From Pantoea allii (lineage in GTDB: Bacteria; Pseudomonadota; Gammaproteobacteria; Enterobacterales; Enterobacteriaceae): a stretch of DNA of 64,000 bases. The translations under genes and the position numbers were made by a program. The notes below the pieces were generated by a model that searched no databases, was not told the DNA's origin, and saw only the letters and a program-made list of their open reading frames with translations. Of this stretch, positions 48,928 through 58,940 are shown piece after piece (the first letter of the stretch is position 1; each line of letters opens with the position of its first letter). Location: NCBI RefSeq assembly GCF_002307475.1, contig NZ_NTMH01000011.1:310001-374000 (forward strand), given 5' to 3'.

Positions 48928-49097
48928 GGAAAAAAGTCCTGTCGTGGGGTGGAAACGACGCGGTGCCCGCCCTACAGACGGGCCGCGTTGCTTCTGTTAA
49001 CACATAAACGATAACGCACAACGTTGCCCCGGCCAGACAGGCTGGGGCAACCAGAGGCGAATCCTGTTATGCGAACAGCAGAAGCGAAGACGACAGA

Positions 49098-49880
49098 TCA
49101 GTCACCGTACACGTTGAAAGTAAAATATTTCTTCGCAATTTTGTCGTAGGTACCGTCTTTACGCATAGATTCGAACGCTTTGTCGATGGCCGCTTTCAGC
49201 TCGGTATCATCTTTACGCAATCCCATGCCGGTGCCGACGCCAAAGATTTTATCGTCTTTCACTGCCGGGCCTGCAAACGCATAGCTCTTGCCAACCGGCT
49301 GTTTCAGGAAGCCTTCGGCAGCCTGAACTTCGTCCTGGAACGCAGCATCGATACGACCAGCGGTCAGATCCTGATACACCAGATCCTGGTTAGCATAAGG
49401 CGTGACGGTCACACCTTTTGGACGCCAGTTCTGATTAGCATAGGTTTCCTGGGTGGTGCCCTGCAGTACGCCGATATTTTTGCCTTTCAGCGACTCAGGG
49501 GTGGGTTCAATTTTTGCGCCTTTAGGCGCCACTAAACGCGCATTGGCGGCATAGAGCTTGTCAGAGAACGCAATTTCTTCCTGACGCTTAGCGGTGATAG
49601 ACAGCGAGGAGATGATGGCGTCGATTTTCTTGGCTTTCAAAGAGGGGATCAGCGCATCAAAGTCGCTTTCTACGTAAGTACACTTGGTATGAATACGTTT
49701 ACAGATTTCGTTAGCCAGATCGATATCAAAACCGACCAGCTGTCCTTGCGCGTTTTTCGACTCAAACGGCGGATATGTTGGGTCAGTGCCGACACGAATC
49801 GAGGTCGGTACTGCTGCAAATACGCTGGCCGCACTGGACAGGCCCAACATTAAAGAAAGAGCCAGAACACGCTTCTTCAT
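49098..49880 (-). CDS. hisJ: Histidine-binding periplasmic protein
   Basis: A 260-residue binding protein with a signal peptide ([14 protein letters not shown], cleavage after VFA) and the family motif [13 protein letters not shown]. It matches E. coli HisJ better than ArgT through the body ([30 protein letters not shown]). It delivers histidine, and possibly arginine, to HisQMP. The tandem argT gene of E. coli is absent, so this single protein probably serves all the system's ligands. Confidence 0.9.
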   Translation of the reverse strand: MKKRVLALSLMLGLSSAASVFAAVPTSIRVGTDPTYPPFESKNAQGQLVGFDIDLANEICKRIHTKCTYVESDFDALIPSLKAKKIDAIISSLSITAKRQEEIAFSDKLYAANARLVAPKGAKIEPTPESLKGKNIGVLQGTTQETYANQNWRPKGVTVTPYANQDLVYQDLTAGRIDAAFQDEVQAAEGFLKQPVGKSYAFAGPAVKDDKIFGVGTGMGLRKDDTELKAAIDKAFESMRKDGTYDKIAKKYFTFNVYGD

Positions 49881-49992
49881 AGATTACCCTCAAGTAAAAT
49901 GCTTATTGTTATGTGGTGCATGATGTGTGTTTGCGACTAACACTGCCTTTTTCTGTGCATGTTTCATGCCAGTTCTGCAACGTTACCGCCTG

Positions 49993-50088
49993 CCCAGCCA
50001 GCCGTTTAGCCACGAAAAGGCTGGGTTTGTGAATGGAATATATCAGTGATGTCGCAGAGAAAAAGCGATGTTGTGAACTTTTAGTTCA
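49993..50088. promoter_or_regulatory. Structured region upstream of hisJ
   Basis: Two elements lie before hisJ: a hairpin CCCAGCC at 49993-49999 with GGCTGGG at 50019-50025, and a perfect palindrome TGAACT-N3-AGTTCA at 50074-50088. They could be leader structure and operator, but no known regulator consensus is recognised. Confidence 0.45.
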
Positions 50089-50150
50089 GGAAATGCAGGA
50101 ACAGTGATCGCTCCCGCGTTTCTGCACCAAAGAAGTGCGGAAGAAGAAAC

Positions 50151-50720
50151 TTATGCACCTTGCCAGCGCACAAATAAATCCTGCGGCAGTTCAATATCAA
50201 ACTGGTCGATAACCCGATTAACGGTCTGATCGACCAGTTGATCAATGGTGGTGGGACGGTGATAAAAGGCAGGTACCGGCGGCATAATGATGGCCCCCAG
50301 TTCAGCCGCGGTGGTCATCATCCGCAGATGACCAATATGCAGCGGTGTTTCACGCACGCACAGCACCAGCTTGCGCTGCTCTTTCAGCACCACATCCGCA
50401 GCACGTGTCAGCAGCGAGTCGCTGTAGCTATGCACAATACCGGACAGGGTTTTCATCGAGCAGGGCAGAATCACCATTCCCAGCGTTTTAAACGACCCGG
50501 AGGAGATGCTGGCGGCAATATCGCGCACATCGTGAACCACATCGGCCAGCGCCTGGACGTCCCGCAGGCTGTAGTCGCTTTCCAGGCTCAGCGTCTGACG
50601 TGCTGCCTGACTGATGATCAGGTGCGTTTCCACATCGCTGACCTGCTGCAAAACCTGCAACAGCCGGATGCCAAATATCACGCCGCTTGCACCAGAAATA
50701 CCAATAATGAGTCGTTTCAT
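50151..50720 (-). CDS. ubiX: Flavin prenyltransferase UbiX
   Basis: A 189-residue flavoprotein that prenylates FMN to make the cofactor used by the decarboxylase UbiD in ubiquinone synthesis. The N-terminal IGISGASGVIFGIRLL and the conserved SSGSFKTLGMVILPCSMKT stretches bind FMN and the prenyl donor. AAGG stands about seven bases before the ATG. It follows purF after about 100 bases with a terminator-like hairpin between, as in the E. coli cvpA-purF-ubiX order. Confidence 0.95.
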   Translation of the reverse strand: MKRLIIGISGASGVIFGIRLLQVLQQVSDVETHLIISQAARQTLSLESDYSLRDVQALADVVHDVRDIAASISSGSFKTLGMVILPCSMKTLSGIVHSYSDSLLTRAADVVLKEQRKLVLCVRETPLHIGHLRMMTTAAELGAIIMPPVPAFYHRPTTIDQLVDQTVNRVIDQFDIELPQDLFVRWQGA

Positions 50721-50776
50721 CGTTCAACCTTGCAGTGGCAAAGCGCACCATAATAGCGCAGACCGGCAGAAAACAC

Positions 50777-50802
50777 AGAGGGCGGGATAAGTCCCGCCCT
50801 CT
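50777..50802 (-). terminator. Hairpin between purF and ubiX
   Basis: AGAGGGCGGG at 50777-50786 pairs perfectly with CCCGCCCTCT at 50793-50802 around six bases. On the minus strand it is followed by GTGTTTTCTG. It is likely a partial terminator between purF and ubiX. Confidence 0.7.
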
Positions 50803-50821
50803 TATTTGCATTCAGGTTAGC

Positions 50822-52339
50822 TTAGCCTTCGTTATGCAGCTCAAGATTTTCCACTTCATTTTGACGGGCAATGGCTTTTGCGTCGTCATTACGCAGGGAT
50901 TCCAGATATTCAAGATAGCCCTGATCGACGTCTTTCGTCACATAAATACCGTTGAAGACGGAACACTCGAACTGAACGATATCCGGGTTTTCTTCCCGTA
51001 CGGCTTCGATAAGGTCATCAAGGTCCTGAAAAATCAGCGCATCCGCTTTGATGATCTGGCGAATTTCTTCTACTTCACGACCGTGGGCAATCAGCTCGGT
51101 CGCGCTTGGCATATCGATGCCATAGACATTGGGAAAACGCACTTCCGGTGCGGCAGACGCAAGGTAAACCTTTTTCGCGCCCGCTTCACGAGCCATCTCG
51201 ATAATCTGCTCAGAGGTGGTGCCGCGCACGATAGAGTCATCAATCAGCAGGACGTTTTTATCGCGGAACTCAGCACGGTTAGCGTTGAGCTTGCGGCGAA
51301 CCGCGCTGCGGCGCAGTTGCTGACCCGGCATGATAAAGGTGCGGCCGACGTAGCGGTTTTTAACAAAGCCCTGACGGTAAGGCTTATCGAGGATACGTGC
51401 AATTTCCAGCGCGGTATCCATTGAGGTTTCCGGAATCGGAATCACCACGTCGATATCCAGATCTTCCCACTCGCGGGCAATCTTCTGGCCCAGCTTGGTG
51501 CCCATACGGACGCGGGCGCTGTAGACCGAAATCTTATCCAGGAATGAGTCCGGACGGGCAAAATAGACGTATTCGAACAGGCAAGGATTGTTTTTAGGAT
51601 TTTCGGCGCACTGACGGGTAGAAAGCTGTCCCTGCTCAGTGATATAGACCGCTTCACCCGGTGCAACGTCACGGATGAATTCAAAACCCAGGGTGTCCAG
51701 CGCCACACTTTCAGACGCCACCATGTACTCGGTACGGCCATCGGCAATGACGCGTTTGCCCAGCACCAGCGGACGAATGCCATTAGGATCGCGAAAGGCC
51801 ACCATACCGTGACCGATAATCATCGCCACCACGGCATACGCGCCACGAACCTGCTGGTGCACCGCCGCAATGGCGGCGAAAACGTTGTCGGCTTCCAGCG
51901 GATAGTGCTGAAAACGATCCAGTTCCTGAGCAAAAATATTCAGCAGAATTTCAGAATCTGAGGTGGTATTCACATGACGGCGACCCTTTTCGAACAGGCG
52001 TTTACGCAGTTCATGTGCATTGGTCAGGTTGCCGTTATGGGCAAGAGAAATACCGTACGGCGAGTTGACGTAGAACGGCTGTGCTTCAGAAGCGCTGGAG
52101 CTGCCCGCGGTAGGATAGCGTGCGTGACCAATCCCCATGTTGCCTTGCAAACGTTGCATATGACGCGCTTCGAAGACGTCGCTGACCAGACCATTCGCCT
52201 TACGCAGACGAAAGCAGTTCAGCGCATCGATGGTACAAATGCCTGCGGCATCCTGCCCACGGTGCTGGAGCACCGTTAACGCGTCATAGATCGACTGGTT
52301 GACCGGCATGAAACCGGTGATACCGACAATACCGCACAT
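50822..52339 (-). CDS. purF: Amidophosphoribosyltransferase
   Basis: A 505-residue enzyme for the first committed step of purine synthesis, transferring ammonia from glutamine to PRPP. The N-terminal nucleophile is Cys2 in MCGIVGITG, so no propeptide is present; the PRPP loop is [14 protein letters not shown]. Complete and E. coli-like (505). It follows cvpA by 37 bases and is controlled by the PurR box at 52927-52942. Confidence 0.97.
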   Translation of the reverse strand: MCGIVGITGFMPVNQSIYDALTVLQHRGQDAAGICTIDALNCFRLRKANGLVSDVFEARHMQRLQGNMGIGHARYPTAGSSSASEAQPFYVNSPYGISLAHNGNLTNAHELRKRLFEKGRRHVNTTSDSEILLNIFAQELDRFQHYPLEADNVFAAIAAVHQQVRGAYAVVAMIIGHGMVAFRDPNGIRPLVLGKRVIADGRTEYMVASESVALDTLGFEFIRDVAPGEAVYITEQGQLSTRQCAENPKNNPCLFEYVYFARPDSFLDKISVYSARVRMGTKLGQKIAREWEDLDIDVVIPIPETSMDTALEIARILDKPYRQGFVKNRYVGRTFIMPGQQLRRSAVRRKLNANRAEFRDKNVLLIDDSIVRGTTSEQIIEMAREAGAKKVYLASAAPEVRFPNVYGIDMPSATELIAHGREVEEIRQIIKADALIFQDLDDLIEAVREENPDIVQFECSVFNGIYVTKDVDQGYLEYLESLRNDDAKAIARQNEVENLELHNEG

Positions 52340-52376
52340 GTTGTCATTTCCTCATTAAGCCGTACGCCCGGTGGCC

Positions 52377-52862
52377 TCACCGGGGCAAAAAACTCGACGT
52401 GCTTTTCAGGTAGTCAAAAAACCACCTGATTATAGAACTGAACTCGGGAATAAGTTGAGACTGCTGCCAGTCCGGGCTCTTCGAAAAGCCCGTGAATGTA
52501 TCAAGGAAGAACAGCAAAGCGGCCACGATGAGCACACCACGCAACGCCCCGAAACAAACGCCTAATACCCGATCGGTTCCCGACAGGCCGGTTTTCTCAA
52601 CCAGCGAGCCGATAACGTAGTTCACGATTGCCCCCACAATCAGGGTCGCGATGAACAGCACCGCAATCGCGATTCCGTTACGAACCAGTTCGTCGTCAAA
52701 ACCTGTGAACCAGACTGCAAGGTAGGCATAGTAATGACTGGCGACAAAAAACGCGCATCCCCAGGTAACAAGAGATAAGGCTTCGCGGACAAACCCTCGA
52801 ACCAGGCTGACCAAAGCCGAAAAACCAACTACCGCAATAATGACGTAATCAATCCAGATCAT
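52377..52862 (-). CDS. cvpA: CvpA membrane protein, colicin V production
   Basis: A 161-residue inner-membrane protein (162 in E. coli) with four hydrophobic helices. It is needed for colicin V production and for envelope homeostasis under bile stress in some enterobacteria, mechanism unclear. The start at 52862 (MIWIDYVII) has GGAAGAG close upstream and matches E. coli; a frame start at 52886 adds eight unmatched residues. It opens the PurR-controlled cvpA-purF-ubiX transcript. Confidence 0.95.
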   Translation of the reverse strand: MIWIDYVIIAVVGFSALVSLVRGFVREALSLVTWGCAFFVASHYYAYLAVWFTGFDDELVRNGIAIAVLFIATLIVGAIVNYVIGSLVEKTGLSGTDRVLGVCFGALRGVLIVAALLFFLDTFTGFSKSPDWQQSQLIPEFSSIIRWFFDYLKSTSSFLPR

Positions 52863-52926
52863 GAACTCTTCCAGCGCCAGTGCCATTGCACCCCTGCTTC
52901 CAGTTCGGGGCGCATTCTAACAGAAA

Positions 52927-52942
52927 AAGAAAACGTTTGCGT
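52927..52942 (-). promoter_or_regulatory. PurR operator (pur box)
   Basis: Reading the minus strand, ACGCAAACGTTTTCTT fits the PurR consensus ACGCAAACGTTTTCNT exactly. It is 65 bases upstream of cvpA, so purine-dependent repression of cvpA-purF is expected as in E. coli. Confidence 0.92.
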
Positions 52943-52967
52943 AGGGGTTTTCAGGTTCTGCATCCAT

Positions 52968-52999
52968 AAAAAAGGCGATGAAAAAATCCGTCTTCGCCT
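52968..52999 (-). terminator. Rho-independent terminator upstream of cvpA
   Basis: On the minus strand AGGCGA pairs with TCGCCT across a 14-base loop, followed by six Ts. It separates the dedD transcript from the cvpA promoter. Confidence 0.7.
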
Positions 53000-53126
53000 G
53001 TGTCATTATTAACCCATTAACAGGTTGAAAAGTGGTTGCTATTCACGCCTGAGCCGCTCCCGGTGTCCCCGTTCCCGCGGCGAAAGGCGCTGCCTGTTAA
53101 TCTTATCGGCAGCACCAATCAGCGGT

Positions 53127-53918
53127 TTAACGTGCGCTGTAAGATTTTACGACGCCGCTTAAGCCCGACACGTTTTTCAGCTCAGCCACCGCCGCCTGCA
53201 TTTTGGCTTTTGAAGCGTCCGGCCCGACATAAATACGGGTGATTTGTCCCTGTACCGGCGTGGACGGCACCGTATAAGCCCGGTAGCCCGACAAGCGCAA
53301 CTTCGCGACGATTTCATTGACCTTACTGGCATTTTTCAGCGCACCCAACTGCACGACATAGGCCTGACCGGCAGGCTGAGTCTCTTTAGGCTGCTCTGCT
53401 GGGGCGGACTTTTCCGCAGGCTGAGATTGTTCTGCCGGTTTGGTTTTTTCAACCGGCTTAGCCTGTTCAACCGGCCGGTTTTTTTCCACCGGTTTGCTCT
53501 GCGGCTGCTCTGCCGATTTCGGTTTAGCCTGTTCAACCTGTTTGGGTCGGGTTGGCTCCACCGGTTTGGCTTTCGGGGTGGTCGTGGCCGTCGACGAATG
53601 TACCGGCGGCGGCGATACCACGCTCGGCTCGCTGCTGTGCTCTGGCTGACTGCTGCCCTCGGTGGCGTCAGCGTCATCCGCATCAGGATGGCTGACAGCA
53701 CTGCCCGCGCCCGCTGGCGGCTGCGCAGGAAGCGACTGCGTAACCGGCGGCACCATTTCGCTGTCCTGCTGATCATCGGGTTTGGGCACCAGAGGGATCG
53801 CGGCAAACTCTTCTTTGTAATGCTTTTTCTTACCATCCAGCAGCCCCGGCAATACGATTACGCCGACGGCTACCAGAATAACGGTACCGACTAAACGGTT
53901 TTGAAACTTACTCGCCAC
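53127..53918 (-). CDS. dedD: Cell division protein DedD, SPOR domain
   Basis: A 263-residue septal protein. An N-terminal membrane helix (NRLVGTVILVAVGVIVLPGLLDG) is followed by a long Pro/Lys/Glu/Gln-rich linker (about residues 85-190, with repeats such as VEKNRPVEQAKPVEK) and a C-terminal SPOR domain beginning at AYVVQLGALKNASKVNEIV that binds denuded septal peptidoglycan. The linker is longer than in E. coli (220 in all). The start is GTG at 53916-53918 (VASKFQNR), matching E. coli, with GGAG seven bases upstream, and overlaps the folC stop by 11 bases. Confidence 0.92.
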   Translation of the reverse strand: MASKFQNRLVGTVILVAVGVIVLPGLLDGKKKHYKEEFAAIPLVPKPDDQQDSEMVPPVTQSLPAQPPAGAGSAVSHPDADDADATEGSSQPEHSSEPSVVSPPPVHSSTATTTPKAKPVEPTRPKQVEQAKPKSAEQPQSKPVEKNRPVEQAKPVEKTKPAEQSQPAEKSAPAEQPKETQPAGQAYVVQLGALKNASKVNEIVAKLRLSGYRAYTVPSTPVQGQITRIYVGPDASKAKMQAAVAELKNVSGLSGVVKSYSAR

Positions 53919-55176
53919 GTCCTTTCTCCGTTTCAATCGATTCCATGACCTGCGCGACCGTCAGGAAAGAGCCACAGACCAGAATGATATCCTGCGGTTC
54001 CGCCTGCTGGCGCGCCTGTTGCCAGGCCTGTTCAACATCCGCGAACGCCTGAGCGGAGGTCACGTGCGCCATGAGTTGTTCCGCGCTGGCACCGCGAGGG
54101 CCATCAAGCGGCGCGCAATACCAGTTGTCCACCTGAGGTGACAGCGCCGCCAGCGTGCCAGCAATATCTTTATCGTGCAGCATGCCAACGACCGCATGTA
54201 CCCGACCTGACTGCGGCAGCGCCGCAAGTCGCGAGGCCAGATAGGCTGCGGCGTGGGGATTATGGGCAACATCCAAAATTACGCGAGGTGATTCGCTGAT
54301 CGTCTGGAAACGGCCGGGCAAAATCGCCAGCGGCAAATGCGCACGGATTAGCGCCTCGCTGACTTTCAGCCCTGAAGCGCGAAGCGCCACCAGGGCGGTA
54401 GCCGCGTTAGGCAACGGCACCTGAGGCAGAGGCAAATCACTCAGCTCGCCTTGCGCATCGCGCAGTGACCAGCTTTCTGCCTGCTGCCGGTACTGCCAGT
54501 CGCGCCCGTGCTGCATTAACACCGCGCCTTTTTCACGGGCGACTTCAGCAATGGTGGCGGGCATATCCGGTTCACCGACGACCGCCGGTTTAGCCTGGCG
54601 GAAGACACCGGCTTTTTCCCGACCAATACTGTTACGATCCGGGCCAAGCCAGTCGGTGTGGTCCAGCGCAATACTGGTAATGACCGCGACGTCCGCATCG
54701 ACAATGTTGGTCGCATCCAGCCGACCGCCCAGCCCGACTTCCAGAATGACCACATCCAGCTTTGCCTGCCTAAACAGGTTAAGCGCCGACAGCGTGCCAA
54801 ATTCAAAATAGGTCAAAGAAATCGTACCGCGACCCGCTTCAATGTCGGCGAAACTGGCGCTGTGTTGGGCTTCACTGAGTTCCTGCCCCTGAACCCGGAC
54901 ACGCTCGGTGTAACGCACAAGGTGCGGTGAGCTGTAAACCCCGACCCGATAACCGGCGGCCATCAGTAGGGTTTCCAGAGTGCGACAGGTGGTGCCTTTG
55001 CCATTCGTGCCCGCAACGGTAAACACGAAGGGCGCAGGCTTAAGCAGGTCCAGACGTTGCGCCACCAGGCGAATACGATCCAGGCCCAGTTCTATCGCCT
55101 GAGAGTGGAGGTGTTCAAGATAATAAAGCCACGTGGCCAAAGGCGACGTGGCTTGAGGAAGGTGAAGATTGTCCAT
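53908..55176 (-). CDS. folC: Dihydrofolate synthase / folylpolyglutamate synthase
   Basis: A 422-residue Mur-ligase-fold enzyme (E. coli FolC has 422), adding glutamate to dihydropteroate and to folates. The ATP loop VAGTNGKGTTCRTLE, the metal-site motif YFEFGTLSALNLF and VILDVAHNPHAA are all present. It lies 91 bases after accD, with a GAAGGCGCG/CGCGCCTTC hairpin at 55236-55258, and overlaps dedD. Confidence 0.96.
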   Translation of the reverse strand: MDNLHLPQATSPLATWLYYLEHLHSQAIELGLDRIRLVAQRLDLLKPAPFVFTVAGTNGKGTTCRTLETLLMAAGYRVGVYSSPHLVRYTERVRVQGQELSEAQHSASFADIEAGRGTISLTYFEFGTLSALNLFRQAKLDVVILEVGLGGRLDATNIVDADVAVITSIALDHTDWLGPDRNSIGREKAGVFRQAKPAVVGEPDMPATIAEVAREKGAVLMQHGRDWQYRQQAESWSLRDAQGELSDLPLPQVPLPNAATALVALRASGLKVSEALIRAHLPLAILPGRFQTISESPRVILDVAHNPHAAAYLASRLAALPQSGRVHAVVGMLHDKDIAGTLAALSPQVDNWYCAPLDGPRGASAEQLMAHVTSAQAFADVEQAWQQARQQAEPQDIILVCGSFLTVAQVMESIETEKGRGE

Positions 55177-55235
55177 ATGTCCCGTTTTGCAAATTTATAC
55201 CCGGTGAAAGCCGCAAGGTATACGGTGCATTGGTG

Positions 55236-55258
55236 GAAGGCGCGACCCGCGCGCCTTC
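55236..55258 (-). terminator. Hairpin after accD
   Basis: GAAGGCGCG at 55236-55244 pairs perfectly with CGCGCCTTC at 55250-55258 around five bases. No T run follows, so it may pause or partly end the accD transcript before folC. Confidence 0.5.
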
Positions 55259-55267
55259 GGTCTCCTG

Positions 55268-56182
55268 TCAGGCCTCGTTGCTCTCCGGGTCGGTCGTCGC
55301 AGGTGCGAACGCTTCACCGTCGTGCAGCGGTGCTGGCAGATTCATCATTTTTGCCAGCAGACTCGCCAGTTTATAGCGCATTTCAGGACGACGAATGATC
55401 ATATCAATCGCCCCTTTCTCAATCAGAAACTCACTACGCTGGAAGCCCGGCGGCAGTTTTTCACGCACGGTCTGCTCAATCACGCGCGGACCGGCAAAGC
55501 CGATCAGGGCTTTAGGTTCGGCGATATTCAGATCGCCCAGCATCGCGAAGCTGGCAGAGACGCCGCCCATGGTTGGATCGGTGAGGACCGAAATATACGG
55601 CAAACCCCGCTCCTGCATTTTCGCCAGCGCGGCGCTGGTTTTGGCCATTTGCATCAGCGACATTAACGCTTCCTGCATACGCGCCCCGCCACTGGCAGAG
55701 AAGCAGATCATCGGGCAGTTATCTTCCAGCGCCTGCTCCACCGCCCGCACGAAACGTGCGCCAACCACAGAACCCATTGACCCGCCCATAAAGGCGAATT
55801 CAAAGGCGGCTGCCACAACCGGCATACCGTGCAGCTGACCTTTCATCACAATCAGCGCATCTTTTTCATCCGTGGCTTTCTGTGCAGCCACCAGCCGATC
55901 TTTATACTTTTTGGAATCCCGGAACTTCAGCAGGTCCTTGGGTTCCAGTTCGCTGCCCAACTCGACCAGCGTGCCCTGATCGAGCAGGCTCGCCAGGCGC
56001 TCACGGGCGTGCATGCGCATGTGGTGGTCGCACTTAGGGCAGACCTCAAGATTACGCTCCAGCTCGGCACGATAAAGTACCTGGCCACAGCTGTCGCATT
56101 TCGTCCACACTCCTTCCGGAATATTGGCACGACGTGCAGGCGTAATGTTGCTTTTATTAAGAATGCGTTCAATCCAGCTCAT
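55268..56182 (-). CDS. accD: Acetyl-CoA carboxylase carboxyltransferase subunit beta
   Basis: A 304-residue subunit that, with AccA, transfers the carboxyl group from biotin to acetyl-CoA to make malonyl-CoA. The N-terminal zinc ribbon has Cys29, Cys32, Cys48 and Cys51; the crotonase-fold core has [13 protein letters not shown] and [17 protein letters not shown]. The start at 56182 ([10 protein letters not shown]) has AAAGG six bases upstream and equals the E. coli start; an upstream frame extension is ignored. Confidence 0.96.
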   Translation of the reverse strand: MSWIERILNKSNITPARRANIPEGVWTKCDSCGQVLYRAELERNLEVCPKCDHHMRMHARERLASLLDQGTLVELGSELEPKDLLKFRDSKKYKDRLVAAQKATDEKDALIVMKGQLHGMPVVAAAFEFAFMGGSMGSVVGARFVRAVEQALEDNCPMICFSASGGARMQEALMSLMQMAKTSAALAKMQERGLPYISVLTDPTMGGVSASFAMLGDLNIAEPKALIGFAGPRVIEQTVREKLPPGFQRSEFLIEKGAIDMIIRRPEMRYKLASLLAKMMNLPAPLHDGEAFAPATTDPESNEA

Positions 56183-56311
56183 TGATGACCTTTCTGTTAA
56201 AAACTGACCTGGTCCAGTCGTCTCGATACTGCTGAAAACCGCTTCAGCAGACGGTAAATGTCGCTCATTAAACCACAACCAATTAAGACTGTGGATAAAA
56301 ATCTGGTCTTA

Positions 56312-56338
56312 CCCCTGAGCAATGCCGCTGCTCAGGGT
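56312..56338 (-). terminator. Hairpin between dedA and accD
   Basis: CCCTGAGCA and TGCTCAGGG form a nine-base-pair stem around seven bases, just beyond the dedA stop. The minus strand continues GGTAAGACC without a T run, so terminator strength is doubtful. Confidence 0.5.
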
Positions 56339-56343
56339 GGATT

Positions 56344-56994
56344 TTACTGCTTAGCCTGGCGGCGATGACGCCAGATTTCAATCACACCCGGCAGAATCGA
56401 TACCACGATGATCCCGAGGATAAGCAGCTTAAGATTTTCCTGCACCACAGGCAAATCGCCAAACAGATAACCCGCATAGGAGAACAGCAGCACCCAGGCC
56501 AGCGCGCCGGTGACGTTAAACAGCGCGAAGTGGCGATAGGACATGTGCCCCATTCCGGCGACGAAAGGCGCAAAGGTGCGCACGATAGGCACGAAGCGGG
56601 CCAGAATAATGGTTTTCCCCCCGTGACGGGCATAAAACGCATGGGTTTTATCGAGATAGCTGCGGCGGAAAATCTTTGAGTCTGGGTTACTGAACAGCCG
56701 TTCGCCAAACAGTTTGCCAATGGTGTAGTTCACGGCATCCCCAAGAATAGCGGCAATGACCAACAGCGCCACCATGAGATGCACGTTGAGATCGTTACCC
56801 GGCAACGCGGCCAGCGCCCCTGCCACGAACAGCAGCGAATCCCCTGGCAAAAACGGCGTCACCACTAATCCCGTTTCGCAGAACAAAATCAGGAATAAAA
56901 TGGCGTAAATCCAGATGCCATACTGCGCTACTAATTCGGCCAGATGCACGTCAATGTGCAGAATAAAATCGACCACAAAATGGATGAACTCCAT
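56344..56994 (-). CDS. dedA: DedA family inner-membrane protein
   Basis: A 216-residue DedA/VTT-domain protein (219 in E. coli). Family signatures are [22 protein letters not shown] near residue 41 and the motif [25 protein letters not shown] [18 protein letters not shown], whose acidic and arginine residues are required in relatives. DedA proteins support proton-dependent membrane homeostasis and are implicated in lipid carrier recycling or flipping. Four to five hydrophobic helices are visible. It lies 25 bases after truA. Confidence 0.95.
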   Translation of the reverse strand: MEFIHFVVDFILHIDVHLAELVAQYGIWIYAILFLILFCETGLVVTPFLPGDSLLFVAGALAALPGNDLNVHLMVALLVIAAILGDAVNYTIGKLFGERLFSNPDSKIFRRSYLDKTHAFYARHGGKTIILARFVPIVRTFAPFVAGMGHMSYRHFALFNVTGALAWVLLFSYAGYLFGDLPVVQENLKLLILGIIVVSILPGVIEIWRHRRQAKQ

Positions 56995-57019
56995 AACGAT
57001 CCCTTGTACGTAAGGTTAA

Positions 57020-57823
57020 TTAATCCGCGAGGAACAATGGCCCCATCGCCGGCTGTGGTAAAGCAAAATGCGCGGGATAATCCACCGCAACCAGATAAAG
57101 CCCTTCGGCTTTCGCCGTCGCCGCTGCCAGGGTACGGTCTTTGGCGGCCAGCAGTTCAGCCATCCAGGATTCTGGCTGATTTCCACAGCCAATTTCCATC
57201 AGACTTCCGACAATATTGCGCACCATATGGTGCACAAAGGCATTCGCTTTGATGTCGACAATCACATAAGGCCCCTGACGCGTGACATTAAGGTGCATCA
57301 CATTGCGCCACGGCGTTCGCGACTGGCACTGCACGGCGCGAAAAGACGTAAAATCATTCTCGCCCAGCAGGCACTGACCGGCACGCTGCATCTTTTCCAC
57401 ATCCAGAGGATAGTAAAAGTGCGTCACACCGTTGCCCAGAATCGCCGGACGTAGCCGCTGATTGTAAATCAGATAACGATAGCGCCGGGCCGTCGCGCTA
57501 AAGCGGGCGTGAAAGTCATCCGGCACCGCCTTTACCCAACGCACAGCGATATCATCAGGCAGGTTGGCGTTGACGCCTAACGTCCAGGCCGCATCGGCAC
57601 GCGGCGCCACGGTTTCAAAATGCACCACCTGTCCGGTGCCATGGACCCCGGCATCGGTGCGGCCGGCACAGAATACGCTGACCGGATGGTCAGCCACTTT
57701 CGACAGCGCCCGCTCCAGCTTTTCCTGCACGCTGCGCACTTCCTGCTGACGTTGCCAGCCATAGTAACGGCTGCCGTCGTACTCAATGCCCAGTGCCAGT
57801 TTTTTTGTCTGACCTTCTGACAT
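57020..57823 (-). CDS. truA: tRNA pseudouridine(38-40) synthase
   Basis: A 267-residue TruA that isomerises uridines 38-40 in the tRNA anticodon arm. The catalytic aspartate is Asp57 in [14 protein letters not shown]. The RNA-binding cleft motifs RRYRYLIYN and [11 protein letters not shown] are conserved. Its ATG overlaps the usg stop (TGATG), implying coupled translation. Confidence 0.96.
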   Translation of the reverse strand: MSEGQTKKLALGIEYDGSRYYGWQRQQEVRSVQEKLERALSKVADHPVSVFCAGRTDAGVHGTGQVVHFETVAPRADAAWTLGVNANLPDDIAVRWVKAVPDDFHARFSATARRYRYLIYNQRLRPAILGNGVTHFYYPLDVEKMQRAGQCLLGENDFTSFRAVQCQSRTPWRNVMHLNVTRQGPYVIVDIKANAFVHHMVRNIVGSLMEIGCGNQPESWMAELLAAKDRTLAAATAKAEGLYLVAVDYPAHFALPQPAMGPLFLAD

Positions 57824-58833
57824 CAGTACATGTACTCCTGGACCAGCTTCTCAGCGGTTTTTACGGCCATCAGCGCGCCGCCGAAACGAACGTTGTCCGC
57901 CACTGACCAGAACTGCAACAGCTCCGGAATGCCGTAATCATTACGTACACAGCCGATGCTCATTTCATCGGTGCCGGAGGCATCCGTGACCGGCGTCGGC
58001 ACCTCGGCCTCTTCACTCAGACGAATATCGGCCGCCAGTGCCCATTCTGCCCTCGCCTCTTCGGCTGACAGCGGGCGCAGGTTTTCAATGTGGACAATCT
58101 GCGCATTGCCATAAAACACCGGTGCCTGAATGCTGCTGACGGCAACCGGCAACCCGTCGTCCTGTAACACTTTACGCACCTGATCGACCAGGCGACGCTC
58201 GCTTTCTACGCTGCCTTCGCTGTCCGCCTGCTGCGGCAGAAGGTTAAAAGCCAGCTGGCGACCAAAATGGTGCTCGTCAGCGGGCACGCCGTTCAGCAAA
58301 CGTGCACTTTCCCCTGCCAGCGCATCCACGGCCGCTTTGCCGTGCGTGGAGACAGAGATCAGATTCGTCACCTGTAAACGGCCTAAACCTGCCGCATCGA
58401 CCAGCGGTTTAATCGCCGTCAGCAGCTGGCTCACCAGATTATCTGCCACGCTGATGATATTGCGATTACGGTAATCCGCCAGCACCTGGGGATTGACGTC
58501 CGGCACCACCAGCGGCACGTCCGGTGACAGGGCAAACAGCTCACTGCTGTCGATAACCAGGCAGCCTGCACTCGCCGCTTCTTCTGCATAGCGTTCTGAT
58601 GCCTCGCGACCGGCAACAAAAAAGGCCAGTTGCGCCTGTGACCAGTCAAACTCCGCCGCGTTTTCGACCCGAACAGAACGGCCTTCGAAACGTTTAATTT
58701 CACCGGCACCGTTATCGCTCGCCAGCAAATACAATTCACCAACCGGGAACTGGCGTTGAGCCAGCAGTTCCAGTACAGCGTTCCCTACTGCGCCTGTTGC
58801 GCCAAGTAGCGCAATATTCCAGCCGTCAGACAT
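57823..58833 (-). CDS. usg: USG-1 protein, aspartate-semialdehyde dehydrogenase-like
   Basis: A 336-residue paralogue of aspartate-semialdehyde dehydrogenase. The NAD(P)-binding motif [16 protein letters not shown] is intact. The catalytic cysteine motif of true Asd enzymes is not seen; the corresponding stretch reads [17 protein letters not shown], so classical activity is unlikely. Function of Usg is not established; it sits between pdxB and truA as in E. coli. Confidence 0.93.
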   Translation of the reverse strand: MSDGWNIALLGATGAVGNAVLELLAQRQFPVGELYLLASDNGAGEIKRFEGRSVRVENAAEFDWSQAQLAFFVAGREASERYAEEAASAGCLVIDSSELFALSPDVPLVVPDVNPQVLADYRNRNIISVADNLVSQLLTAIKPLVDAAGLGRLQVTNLISVSTHGKAAVDALAGESARLLNGVPADEHHFGRQLAFNLLPQQADSEGSVESERRLVDQVRKVLQDDGLPVAVSSIQAPVFYGNAQIVHIENLRPLSAEEARAEWALAADIRLSEEAEVPTPVTDASGTDEMSIGCVRNDYGIPELLQFWSVADNVRFGGALMAVKTAEKLVQEYMY

Positions 58834-58868
58834 GTTGGTTTACCTCAGACAATGACATAAAAACAGAA

Positions 58869-58886
58869 GGCGGTGATGTCACCGCC
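58869..58886 (-). terminator. Perfect palindrome between pdxB and usg
   Basis: GGCGGTGA-TG-TCACCGCC is an 18-base palindrome. On the minus strand it is followed by TTCTGTTTTTATG, resembling a terminator that could partly separate pdxB from usg. Confidence 0.6.
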
Positions 58887-58940
58887 CGGGGATTCAGAAT
58901 TATCCCTACCTTCACCCGCCGTTCACGCAGGCGGAACCAA

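Noticed and set aside
53244..53894. Plus-strand frame of 216 codons rich in Arg, Leu and Phe
   Set aside because: It is the reverse of the repetitive dedD linker; the low-complexity composition explains its length.
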